DNA of 12,936 nt, from contig JAUVGT010000092.1 of assembly GCA_030593645.1 (NCBI GenBank), positions 1-12,936 on the forward strand, in the 5' to 3' direction. The translations under genes were made by a program, and so were the position numbers. The stretch is from Deltaproteobacteria bacterium. Its GTDB lineage: Bacteria; Desulfobacterota; Desulfobacteria; Desulfobacterales; JAUVGT01. Positions 1 through 7,291 of this stretch are shown in pieces (position 1 is the first letter of the stretch; each line of letters starts with the position of its first letter). A model generated the notes under the pieces. It ran no database searches, was not told the DNA's origin, and saw only the letters and a list, made by a program, of their open reading frames with translations.

Positions 1-732
1 GCAGGTCTTTGCAACCTGGGTTTCAAGGTCATCTGCTATACAATCTCCAATTTTCTTATACAGCGGTGTTTCGAGCAGATCAGAAACGACGCTTGTATGC
101 ACAAATATCCAATTACCTTGGTGGGTACTTCCACCGGATTCGACAACGGTTTGCTGGGCGCAACCCATCAGATTATTGATGATATCGGCTGCCTCAAGGC
201 GCTACCTAATATCGCGATTTATTCCCCGGCCACCAATGATGTCATTGAAGACGTCTTTACCGAAATTTTGTCCAGGCCGGGACCAGCCTATGTAAGAATT
301 GGGAAATCAGGCATAGATCTGAAAAACAGCGCGGGCGAGGTCAACTTCTTTGTCACTCAAAAGACGGCTGCCGATACGGTGCTTGTTACCCACGGCACAA
401 CTCTACAAAATTGTCTGACTGCCGCCGATGGTCTGGAAGATACAGATGTTTATTGTATGAATAAAATCAAACCTTTGGAAGACAGCCTCTCGGTGGCGGT
501 TGGAACAAAATACAGTCACATCGTCGTAGTCGAAGACCATTTTGGCACAACCGGGTTATACAATTCAATCTGCCAGTACCTGATTGAAAATGGACTGCAG
601 GACCAAAATTTGTATTCATTGAGCCCTCCTGAGAACTATGAGGAAGCTGTTGGGGACAGTGATTATTTTGCCGACAAATTTGGCTATTCCCCGGAAAAAA
701 TAAAAGGCTTTGTTGCGGACCTGAAACGGTAA
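1..732 (+). CDS. Transketolase, C-terminal subunit (5' partial)
   Basis: The reading frame is open from base 1, so the gene starts upstream; 243 residues are visible. Residues about 1-85 match the transketolase pyrimidine-binding domain: FEQIRNDAC, then GATHQIIDDIGCLKALPNI, the counterpart of the family's 'GxTHHxxEDIAxxRxxPN' stretch, then YSPAT. Residues about 118-230 form the C-terminal transketolase domain. Split transketolases are made as separate N- and C-terminal proteins, so the N-terminal (thiamine diphosphate-binding) half should lie just upstream. The family moves two-carbon ketol units between sugars. Inside a polysaccharide or natural-product cluster such split pairs are usually pathway-specific rather than pentose-phosphate enzymes. 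An internal ATG at 97 is not the true start, because conserved sequence precedes it. The next gene begins 4 nt after the stop. The family is confident; the substrate is unknown. Confidence 0.9.
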   Translation, partial: AGLCNLGFKVICYTISNFLIQRCFEQIRNDACMHKYPITLVGTSTGFDNGLLGATHQIIDDIGCLKALPNIAIYSPATNDVIEDVFTEILSRPGPAYVRIGKSGIDLKNSAGEVNFFVTQKTAADTVLVTHGTTLQNCLTAADGLEDTDVYCMNKIKPLEDSLSVAVGTKYSHIVVVEDHFGTTGLYNSICQYLIENGLQDQNLYSLSPPENYEEAVGDSDYFADKFGYSPEKIKGFVADLKR

Positions 733-736
733 AAAC

Positions 737-2104
737 ATGACGATCGATATGAACGACAGGGAAAGACTAGTTGAAGAGATTAATCTTCTGGGCCCCTGGA
801 CGCATGGCTATTTTGACCTTGGTAACGGCATCGTTATCGAAGATAACGATGATATCCAGAAAGCACGTTTGTTCAAATACAAAGTCTATTTCGAAGATGT
901 AATTAGTCAACACTACCACAAGGATGCATTGGAAGATAAAACATTGTGCGAGATAGGATGCAACACCGGCTATTTTATCTTTGAGATGTTGAAGCGTTTT
1001 AATTTCCGAAAAGTGACCGGCCTGGAACCAAGGGAAAGCAACCTCGCCAAAGCCAGGTTCATTAAACAGATTTTCGACCTGAGCGATCAAGAATTTGAAC
1101 TTCGGGAATATGATATCCTCACTACCGGTCGATCAAACGAACAATACGATGTGGTTTTAATGCCGGGTGTTTTACACCACCTTGACAACCACCTGAACGC
1201 CTTGAAAAATCTTTATAAGTTGACTGGCGATTTGTGCATTATCGAAACGATTGTCCTCCCTGAGGCGGTCAATAGTGATCAGTCTCGAAAATACATAGAA
1301 CTCAAAGACGGTTTTTACCGGGACAACAAAGACTATTTCGGCCTGGTCGGTTACAAATATGAATCCGGTGACCTGGACGGCTCCGCTGTCCGAGATGGCA
1401 TTGTCGCCGTTCCTACCGAAAGGGCTTTGATGATGATGTTAAAGCATGTCGGCTTTGAAGATATTGAGGTGTATAAAACTGTTAAAGATCTCGAAACGGA
1501 AATCTACCGGCCGAACCTGTATCGTGATGTCGCCGTCCTCATCATTAAATGTACCAAAGCCAGATCTATCAGTCCCGGCAACAAGACCGCGGCCAAACTT
1601 GAGCAGGAAAAAAAAGAAATCTTTACCTGCCTGCCGTATGAAATGGTGTCACAGGTCTACGCCTATTCTAACGGAGACAAACAACTTGCTGATCTCAGCG
1701 ATGAATCCAGGTTAGTGGTAACCAGTCAGAAGGAATACAGCGTCCAAAAGGGCACTACCGCCTGGCAAAAACTGTCGGATGATTTTTACCTTTCTGACGA
1801 TGAAATGGGGATCGTTTCGACCTTGAAACACGCTTTTGATCAAAAAGTTGCTTTTGAGTACGCTAAAGCATGCTACGAGGAAAAAAAATTAGAAGAGAGT
1901 ATTCGAGTTTTGAAAGATTTGATAACCATATGCAACCTGGATTGGCGGACAGTATACCGAACTTATTTTCTACTGGCTGTGATTTACTTTGATAAACAAG
2001 AATTGGAAAACAGCGGTCGCTTTCTCGAAAAATCGCTAAGAGCATATCCGAATTTTTCACTAGCCGAGCGTCTGGATAAAGAATTGAGGACCAATGAAAC
2101 CTGA
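737..2104 (+). CDS. CmoB-like class I SAM-dependent methyltransferase with C-terminal extension
   Basis: 455 residues. The N-terminus WTHGYFDLGNGIVIEDN (about 21-37) resembles the DUF1698/CmoB-like lead-in ('W-h-x-x-DLGNGI'). A class I SAM-binding motif I follows, EIGCNTG (72-78). The motif-IV region contains VLMPGVLHHLDN (about 140-151), as in CmoB-like enzymes. The methyltransferase core appears to end near residue 275. The remaining ~180 residues include a TPR-like helical stretch (about 370-447, with KLEESIRVLKDL and QELENSGRFLEKSLRAYP). CmoB itself modifies tRNA wobble uridine with carboxy-SAM. Here the cluster context points instead to a small-molecule or sugar substrate, which is inference. 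The ATG at 737 has no clear Shine-Dalgarno sequence and is probably coupled to the transketolase gene; an in-frame ATG at 749 is an alternative. The 3' end overlaps the radical SAM gene by 11 nt. Confidence 0.8.
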   Translation: MTIDMNDRERLVEEINLLGPWTHGYFDLGNGIVIEDNDDIQKARLFKYKVYFEDVISQHYHKDALEDKTLCEIGCNTGYFIFEMLKRFNFRKVTGLEPRESNLAKARFIKQIFDLSDQEFELREYDILTTGRSNEQYDVVLMPGVLHHLDNHLNALKNLYKLTGDLCIIETIVLPEAVNSDQSRKYIELKDGFYRDNKDYFGLVGYKYESGDLDGSAVRDGIVAVPTERALMMMLKHVGFEDIEVYKTVKDLETEIYRPNLYRDVAVLIIKCTKARSISPGNKTAAKLEQEKKEIFTCLPYEMVSQVYAYSNGDKQLADLSDESRLVVTSQKEYSVQKGTTAWQKLSDDFYLSDDEMGIVSTLKHAFDQKVAFEYAKACYEEKKLEESIRVLKDLITICNLDWRTVYRTYFLLAVIYFDKQELENSGRFLEKSLRAYPNFSLAERLDKELRTNET

Positions 2105-3191
2105 TAAAGAGAACAAAGTTCCGGATCAACTCAAGAAGGAAATAAATGCCAGTCGGGAGAGACTACGCCGTAAAAAACCGCTGGTTTTTAATAAACTGAT
2201 GCAGTACCTAGAGAAGGAAAAACAGAGTATTGAACCGGCGCTTTCACTGCTTGACTGGGCCTATGGTTTCGAATGCAATTTTCGGTGTCCCCACTGTTGT
2301 GCTGACACATTCAGAAATAGAAAGTTAAAAACAAATCTTTCCATTCCTGAAATTCGGAACATGAGTGAACAGATCGACAAATTGGGGATTTTTATTATCA
2401 ACCTGATTGGCGGGGAACCGCTGGTCTGGAAAAACCTGGATGAGATCATCGCGGCCTTAGATGCACAGAAATTTCATATCTCTTTGACCACCAACGGCTG
2501 GTTGCTGGATCAGAAAAAGGCCTTTGAACTAGCAGAATTGGGTGTTGATAAAGTAGGGATCAGCATTGACAGCGGAATCGAGGCCGAGCACGACCTGTTC
2601 AGGAACCAGAAGGGATCGTATGAGAAGACAGTGGCTGCGGTTAACAATGCCAAAAGGGCCGGTATCCGGACCATGATCAGCACTGTCGTGACCCACCAGA
2701 ACATCCGGGCGGATGGTTTTAAGCGGCTTATCGACCTCTCCCTGGAGAAAGATGTGACCCTGGACCTGCAGTGTGCAACCGTTTCCGGGGGCTGGCGCGG
2801 TAACCACGATGTGTTGATTAAGGCTGAAGATGCCGCCTATCTTGAGGAGCTTCGTGAAAAATATCCGCTGTTGCGCAGGGATGTCTGGTCGGTCCCCGGA
2901 TCTGTGGGAGGGTGTCCGGCAGTTACCCGATCCATGTACATTATTCCGACCGGCGACGTGCTCCCATGTCTGTTTGTCCATGTATCATTTGGAAATATTA
3001 AGGAAGAGTCGCTTGAAATAATCTTAGAAAGAATGCTGAAAGTAAAAGAATTTACAACTTTCAGCGATATCTGCCTTGCCGGCGAAGACATGACCTTCAT
3101 CGATAAATATCTTTCGAAAACCTATGTAACGGATGATTTGCCCATCAACTATAAGTCCGTTTTCACAGAATCATTTAAGGAGTCGTCATGA
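2094..3191 (+). CDS. Radical SAM protein with Twitch/SPASM-like C-terminal cysteines
   Basis: 365 residues. The radical SAM [4Fe-4S] motif CxxxCxxC is present as CNFRCPHC (C60, C64, C67), followed by the SAM-binding GGEPL (105-109) and the strand LTTNGWLL. These features place it in the MoaA/PqqE/NifB-type group. The C-terminal third has further cysteines C274 (GGCPAV), C292 (PCLF) and C327 (DICLAG), with the PTGDVLPC spacing typical of SPASM or shortened Twitch domains, which hold an auxiliary Fe-S cluster. An N-terminal helical, lysine-rich segment of about 50 residues precedes the barrel. The start ATG overlaps the previous gene by 11 nt and has a GAGGA at 2086-2090, rather close to the ATG. 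No precursor peptide was found nearby, so RiPP maturation is not supported. Modification of a sugar or small molecule made by the operon is more likely, but the reaction is unknown. Confidence 0.88.
   Translation: MKPDKENKVPDQLKKEINASRERLRRKKPLVFNKLMQYLEKEKQSIEPALSLLDWAYGFECNFRCPHCCADTFRNRKLKTNLSIPEIRNMSEQIDKLGIFIINLIGGEPLVWKNLDEIIAALDAQKFHISLTTNGWLLDQKKAFELAELGVDKVGISIDSGIEAEHDLFRNQKGSYEKTVAAVNNAKRAGIRTMISTVVTHQNIRADGFKRLIDLSLEKDVTLDLQCATVSGGWRGNHDVLIKAEDAAYLEELREKYPLLRRDVWSVPGSVGGCPAVTRSMYIIPTGDVLPCLFVHVSFGNIKEESLEIILERMLKVKEFTTFSDICLAGEDMTFIDKYLSKTYVTDDLPINYKSVFTESFKESS
3177..3182 (+). promoter_or_regulatory. Shine-Dalgarno site for the TylF-like gene
   Basis: AAGGAG lies 5 nt upstream of the ATG at 3188, inside the end of the radical SAM gene. 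It fixes the start codon and, together with the ATGA stop/start overlap, supports coupled translation. Confidence 0.8.
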
Positions 3192-3970
3192 GTAATACCA
3201 AACATCACTTGAATCCAACCAAAATAGGGGCTAGTACGAACTTCGATCAGGATATCTGGGATCGCATCGCGGAAACGATTACGGACAGCGGCATTGGTTA
3301 TCGTGAGGTGATCGAGGATTTTATCCTGTACTATCGCCGGGTCAACTTTGCGAAATTCCTGACCCATATTGACATATTCCAGAAGACGATCGGCGTTCCA
3401 GGGTGTGTTGTTGAGTTAGGTGTCTTCAAAGGGGTTTCCCTGCTGACCTTTACCAAACTGATAGAGATTTACTGCCCGGGCGACACGCTTAAAAGAGTCA
3501 TCGGCTTCGATACGTTCAAGGGTTTTCCCGGGCTGGATGAAAAAGACGGAGCGCCCAATGAGAGCCGCGATAAGGTGGAAGGCGGCTGGAACGCGGAAAC
3601 CTTTTATCCCTACCTGAAAAAAATTGTTGAAATCACCCAGGGTGATTCCATGATCCCGCGTTTCAAGAGAATTGAGTTGGTGGAAGGCGACGTTTGCAAG
3701 ACCGTGCCGGAATACGTGGCGAAAAATCCCGGGCTGCGGATATCACTGCTGCATCTGGATCTGGACCTGTATGAACCAACTAAAATAGCACTGGAAGTCT
3801 TATACCCGCTCGTGGTTCCTGGAGGGGTTGTTTTACTGGATGAATACGGCATGGACGGGTTCCCGGGAGAAAGCGCCGCTTTTGATGAATATTTTGAAGG
3901 CAAACGGCCCAGGTTAAAGAAGTTTCCCTTCATTTCAACCCCGGGCGGGTATTTCATAAAGGAAGTCTGA
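3188..3970 (+). CDS. TylF/MycF-family O-methyltransferase
   Basis: 260 residues, close to the usual family length. SAM motif I is ELGVFKG (76-82), followed by the family-typical GFDTFKGFPG (106-115). HLDLDLYEPT (189-198) and LLDEYG (about 216-221) supply the acidic residues (D191, D193, D218, E219) that match the Mg2+-binding region of macrocin O-methyltransferase TylF and mycinamicin O-methyltransferase MycF. Members methylate sugar hydroxyls on macrolides or nucleotide/polysaccharide-linked sugars. Here the likely target is a deoxysugar or surface-glycan residue (inference). The start is secured by AAGGAG at 3177-3182, and the ATGA overlap couples it to the radical SAM gene. It is the last intact gene of the first operon; the next coding sequence begins 5 nt later but is broken. 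Confidence 0.9.
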   Translation: MSNTKHHLNPTKIGASTNFDQDIWDRIAETITDSGIGYREVIEDFILYYRRVNFAKFLTHIDIFQKTIGVPGCVVELGVFKGVSLLTFTKLIEIYCPGDTLKRVIGFDTFKGFPGLDEKDGAPNESRDKVEGGWNAETFYPYLKKIVEITQGDSMIPRFKRIELVEGDVCKTVPEYVAKNPGLRISLLHLDLDLYEPTKIALEVLYPLVVPGGVVLLDEYGMDGFPGESAAFDEYFEGKRPRLKKFPFISTPGGYFIKEV

Positions 3971-3974
3971 GACC

Positions 3975-4079
3975 ATGGCGGCCAGATTATACGATTTTCC
4001 TTTGCAGGCCAGAAAAAGATTACTTCTTTGCAAGAATGACGATATTTCCAGAATCAGATTTGAACCTAATTGCGCCTAA
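3975..4079 (+). pseudogene. Interrupted gene start (34 codons), product unknown
   Basis: An ATG 4 nt after the TylF stop opens a 34-codon frame (MAARLYDFPLQARKRLLLCK...) that ends with TAA at 4077-4079. AAGGAAG at 3958-3964 could serve as a ribosome-binding site. The stop coincides with a TA dinucleotide next to the IS630-type remnant, the target site expected for that family, so the TAA may have been created by the insertion. I do not recognise the product. Its position and spacing suggest it was the fifth gene of the operon, cut short by the insertion. It could also be a chance ORF. Confidence 0.4.
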
Positions 4080-4539
4080 TGTCATGTCAACTCTCTAATG
4101 TCGGATAAAGGCGTTTAAATTTTGTCCGAGCATCCTTTGCTGTAAACTGCTAGTTAACCTTCGTGTTTTTGTTGTTCCTGAATTTCTGCCATGCACCGGT
4201 CTCCGATATAACAGCTTCAATGTTATCGATTCTTTTGTTCAAGCACTGCCCGGTTAATACGTTTAATTCTATTTCGGCCATGTTTAACCAACTGCCGTGC
4301 TTTGGTGCATATACAAATTCAAACCTGTTCCAAAGCGCCTTTGATTTTTCCGGATGAAATGTTTCATAGAATGACCCGGGAGTGTGTGTGTTAAGATTGT
4401 CCATCACCAATGTTATTTTCTCAACGTTCTCATATTGTGCAGCAATTATAAAAGACATACCCGAAGATTTATCCATAGATCGCCCTTGGGGCAAAGGCAA
4501 TAATCCTAAAACTGCTGTCTGGCAATTTTTAAAGCACAA
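4079..4539 (-). mobile_element. IS630-family insertion sequence remnant
   Basis: This stretch carries the 3' half of a reverse-strand IS630-type transposase gene. One end is plausibly just after the TA at 4077-4078, which would be the duplicated target of this family. The other end is not defined: the 5' half of the transposase is absent, and no matching terminal inverted repeat could be identified between 4540 and 4611. The element is therefore deleted and immobile. The exact boundaries are inferred. Confidence 0.7.
4087..4539 (-). pseudogene. Truncated IS630-type transposase with internal amber codon
   Basis: Reading the reverse strand, the stretch from about 4460 down to 4153 encodes the C-terminal half of a DDE transposase: VMDNLNTHT (second catalytic Asp), YAPKHGSWLNMAEIE (catalytic Glu), then LNKRID and AWQKFRNNKNTKVN. 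These are IS630-family hallmarks. The first catalytic Asp and the N-terminal helix-turn-helix half are missing, and the first ~27 residues read from 4539 look unrelated. After NTKVN comes TAG (4150-4152), and the frame then continues QFTAKDARTKFKRLYPTLES to a TGA at 4087-4089. Relatives have Trp at that point (WQFT...), so TGG to TAG is the simplest explanation. The gene is dead twice over. Confidence 0.88.
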
Positions 4540-4611
4540 TAACAGTTTTTAGATCAACAAAGAGATGGGGAATAAACTTCTGATAACTGTTGCGCCGGAT
4601 GGGTATTTAAG
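4540..4611. other. Junction between IS remnant and glycosyltransferase gene
   Basis: Seventy-two bases with no recognisable coding content. They contain TTGCGCC (4590-4596), which also occurs at 4070-4076 on the other side of the IS remnant. No convincing promoter or Shine-Dalgarno sequence for the following gene is visible. Confidence 0.4.
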
Positions 4612-5682
4612 ATGTGTGAAATGATGAATGGACAAGATATAACGATATTTATACCTACCCATAATAGACATCAATATTTGCAAAGAATAATAGATTATTA
4701 TTCTTTTTCTAAGTTAGAATGGCCCATTATTATCTGTGATTCTACTTTTCACAAATTTAATGGTGAATTCAGACAGAAAAATATAAAATATTTGCATTAC
4801 CCTATGGCTAACTATTTAACCAAGATGTCTGAAGGTATAAGTAGTGTACAGACTAAATATTGCGTAATGTGTGCTGATGATGATTTTATTGTTCCTCAAA
4901 CAATAAATTCTTGTGTGAGTTTTCTTAAAAAAAACAAAGATTATTCCTCAGTTCAAGGTAAATATATCAGTTTTATCTATACTGGAGGTAATCATTTTAA
5001 GCTAACCCCTTCCTATATTCCTAATTATAAAGTAGATATAAGTTCCGATAATGCATCTGAACGGCTGTTACAGCAGTTCAACCCGTATATGCATCAGTTT
5101 TATTCAGTTCATCATATCCAGACTCTAAGAGACTGTTTTAATATTGCTTTAGGCAGCTTTGAAAATAGTTGTCTTATTGAGATTGCTGTTGCAATGGTGG
5201 CATCAATAAATGGTAAACACAAAATTTTACCGAACTTTTATTGTGCCAGAGAAATTATTGCTTTTTCTGCTGGAAGCACTTGTGATCAAATGGATATAGT
5301 AGCCACGGGCAAAAAGTATAGGACAGAATACAATAATTTTTTGGAGAGAATAACTCAGTATTTGGTTAGTAAAACCGACTTGGATTATAATAATGCTCGA
5401 ACCTGTATTCTATATGCGATTGATGTGTATTTATACAAATTTATGACTGGTAGACAAAAACAAGGATGGACAACAAAATTAAAAACGAAAATCAAAAAAG
5501 TATTACCAGAAAATATGTATAATCACCTTAAAAAGGTTTACAACCAGATGAAGGCGATGGTATGCAATGATACTTCTATAACGTTTGATCAATATTTTGA
5601 TCAATTTGGCTCCCAGTCTAAAGAAGAACTTCGAATCATCCAATCTTTCATACAAAAACATGACATTACTCATCAAACCTAA
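4612..5682 (+). CDS. Glycosyltransferase, GT-A-like (TIGR00180-type domain)
   Basis: 356 residues. The N-terminus ITIFIPTHNRHQYL (about 10-23) is the opening strand of a GT-A nucleotide-sugar domain, and CADDDF with D89-D91 is the DXD-like metal/nucleotide-binding motif. The pattern of 'IPTHNR ... DDDF' with a 'GKYISF' stretch matches the TIGR00180-type glycosyltransferase group found in surface-polysaccharide clusters. The C-terminal ~120 residues are helical and lysine-rich (KTKIKKVLPENMYNHLKKVYN), with no membrane segment, so the protein is probably cytoplasmic or loosely membrane-associated. ATGs at 4612, 4621 and 4624 are all possible starts, since none has a clear ribosome-binding site. 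The donor and acceptor cannot be told. Codon use is AT-richer than in region 1. The annotated C-terminus may be frameshifted (see 5664-5846). Confidence 0.8.
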   Translation: MCEMMNGQDITIFIPTHNRHQYLQRIIDYYSFSKLEWPIIICDSTFHKFNGEFRQKNIKYLHYPMANYLTKMSEGISSVQTKYCVMCADDDFIVPQTINSCVSFLKKNKDYSSVQGKYISFIYTGGNHFKLTPSYIPNYKVDISSDNASERLLQQFNPYMHQFYSVHHIQTLRDCFNIALGSFENSCLIEIAVAMVASINGKHKILPNFYCAREIIAFSAGSTCDQMDIVATGKKYRTEYNNFLERITQYLVSKTDLDYNNARTCILYAIDVYLYKFMTGRQKQGWTTKLKTKIKKVLPENMYNHLKKVYNQMKAMVCNDTSITFDQYFDQFGSQSKEELRIIQSFIQKHDITHQT

Positions 5683-5723
5683 AAGCTTTAGAACAGGAAT
5701 TTTCCAATTCTCCAAATATCAGC

Positions 5724-5846
5724 ATGAACAATTATAAAGATAATTCCTTGCGTGTTGCAATATTTAATATATCCAAAATACTGTTAAATATGTTCATGGA
5801 AAAGCCTCTGTTGTTGTCAAGACCCAAATTATATTATGTCAAATAA
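5724..5846 (+). CDS. Possible 40-residue ORF or frameshifted tail of the glycosyltransferase
   Basis: A frame starting at ATG 5724 encodes 40 residues (MNNYKDNSLRVAIFNISKIL...LSRPKLYYVK) and ends with TAA at 5844-5846, sharing one base with the flippase ATG (TAATG). The same frame is open back to 5664, just before the glycosyltransferase stop, so it could equally be the original C-terminus of that protein displaced by a 1-nt loss. No Shine-Dalgarno sequence precedes 5724. The amino-acid composition looks protein-like, and the stop/start overlap favours translation through this stretch. I do not recognise a family. Confidence 0.3.
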   Translation: MNNYKDNSLRVAIFNISKILLNMFMEKPLLLSRPKLYYVK

Positions 5847-7291
5847 TGCCGCTTAAAGATCACCCATTTATAGCACTGCTCTTGCATGCAAGAAATTACC
5901 TTTCAGCTTCAATTGCCACAAAAGCTATGGGTTTTATATCTTTGCCGGTTATGACACGACTTCTTTCACCCGCCGAGTATGGTGTTTTCAATGTCTTTAC
6001 ATCGTATATTGGATTGCTCGTGATTGTTTTATCTTTGAATAATTACTCTTCTATAGGGCGCTACTGGTACGAGGATCTCGATGATTTCAACAGTTTCTTT
6101 GGCACTTCGATCTTTTTTACGGGAGGAGTCCTGGTTTTTTCTTGTATTTTCTATTGGATATTTTACAGACCATTGGGCAGGCTTGCTGGTCTTCCTGAAA
6201 ACTTGGTATTATGGATGATACCTTTTGTTATAGTCGGCATAATAAGTTCAACTTTTCTGCAGGTATATCAACCCCAAAGGCGAAGCAAGCTGATTGCCAC
6301 GCTCAGTATTGCCGAAGCGTATCTCGGATTCGGTGCGAGTGTATGTCTGGTGTTAATGATGAAAGAGCAGCGATATTATGGTGTGTTATGGGGCAGATTG
6401 ATCGTTAGCTGTGTGATGAGTGCAATTATGATAAGGTATCTCCGGCCGTATTTCAAGCCAGTTTTTCAAAAAAAGCATTTGCGATACATCTTGGGTTATT
6501 CAATCCCCATGATACCTTATATGCTAAGCGGGCCTATACTATCTCAATTCGACAGAATTATGATTAATAGTTATATGGGTAGCGCCTCGGCCGGGTTATA
6601 CAGTCTTGCGTACAATATTGGAGTGCTTTTGTCTTTATTAATCACGGCCCTGCTGTCGGCATGGAACCCTGATTATTTTGAAGATATGAACAATAAAAAT
6701 TACCGAAAGCTGAATTCAGATACAGACAAAATATTTCGTTTGGTTTTGTCCGCTGCCATGTTTTTAATGCTTTTTGGCAAGGAAATAGGAATGGTTTTGG
6801 TGGATCAAAGATATCATAGCGGTTTGAAAATAGTTCCTGTTGTGGTGTTTGGATATATTTTTACCGCACTATGGCAGTTCTGGGGCCGTAACATTGGTTA
6901 TTCGAAAAAGACCATCTGGATTTCCATTGTGGCTACCGTTGCGGGATCTGTAAATATTGGACTAAACATGGTGTTTATACCCCGATATGGCTATGTCGCC
7001 GGGGCATACACCACAGTTATCTCATTCATGATTATGGCTTTTTCAGGTTGGATAGTGAGTAAATTTGTATTGAAAGGATATACGACACCGATTTTAATAT
7101 TTTTAAAGCCCCTTAGTGCATTGATATTGCTTTATGTTTTCTATGTTTGTATATTGAAAACGATAGATTTAGAAGCATCGTATATTATATACATTAAATT
7201 ATTGTTTTTCGGAATTTTTATTATGGGAATAGCCTGGAAATATATGTTTTATTTAAAATTATTTTTGCTCAATTTTTTGTCGGTAAGATAG
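5846..7291 (+). CDS. Wzx-like polysaccharide flippase (MOP superfamily)
   Basis: 481 residues, hydrophobic throughout, with roughly 12-14 predicted membrane helices. The N-terminus (about 10-60: amphipathic start, then TKAMGFISLPVMTRLLSPAEYG) is the classic opening of polysaccharide biosynthesis/flippase proteins. The mid-region (about 209-275), with SIPMIPYMLSGPILSQFDR and then SASAGLYSLAYNIG, is likewise characteristic of Wzx. Such proteins move undecaprenyl-diphosphate-linked oligosaccharide repeat units across the inner membrane. The start ATG overlaps a TAA (TAATG) and has no good Shine-Dalgarno sequence, suggesting translational coupling to the preceding frame. A Wzx implies a Wzy-dependent pathway, but no polymerase is in the window. 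GC content is somewhat higher than in both neighbouring genes. Confidence 0.9.
   Translation: MPLKDHPFIALLLHARNYLSASIATKAMGFISLPVMTRLLSPAEYGVFNVFTSYIGLLVIVLSLNNYSSIGRYWYEDLDDFNSFFGTSIFFTGGVLVFSCIFYWIFYRPLGRLAGLPENLVLWMIPFVIVGIISSTFLQVYQPQRRSKLIATLSIAEAYLGFGASVCLVLMMKEQRYYGVLWGRLIVSCVMSAIMIRYLRPYFKPVFQKKHLRYILGYSIPMIPYMLSGPILSQFDRIMINSYMGSASAGLYSLAYNIGVLLSLLITALLSAWNPDYFEDMNNKNYRKLNSDTDKIFRLVLSAAMFLMLFGKEIGMVLVDQRYHSGLKIVPVVVFGYIFTALWQFWGRNIGYSKKTIWISIVATVAGSVNIGLNMVFIPRYGYVAGAYTTVISFMIMAFSGWIVSKFVLKGYTTPILIFLKPLSALILLYVFYVCILKTIDLEASYIIYIKLLFFGIFIMGIAWKYMFYLKLFLLNFLSVR

Noticed and set aside
97..99. ATG as start of the transketolase C-terminal gene
   Set aside because: Conserved transketolase sequence (FEQIRNDAC) lies upstream in the same open frame, so the gene is 5' truncated by the window edge.
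2529..2981. 150-codon reverse-strand ORF
   Set aside because: It is fully inside the radical SAM gene on the opposite strand, with no recognisable domain; a shadow frame.
2094..3191. RiPP maturase role for the radical SAM protein
   Set aside because: No small precursor-like ORF, peptidase or ABC exporter was found next to it in the window.
3631..3647. Perfect 8-bp inverted repeat with a single centre base (AATCACCC A GGGTGATT), hairpin-like
   Set aside because: It lies inside the TylF-like coding region, has no T-run after it, and encodes ordinary residues of the protein; probably chance.
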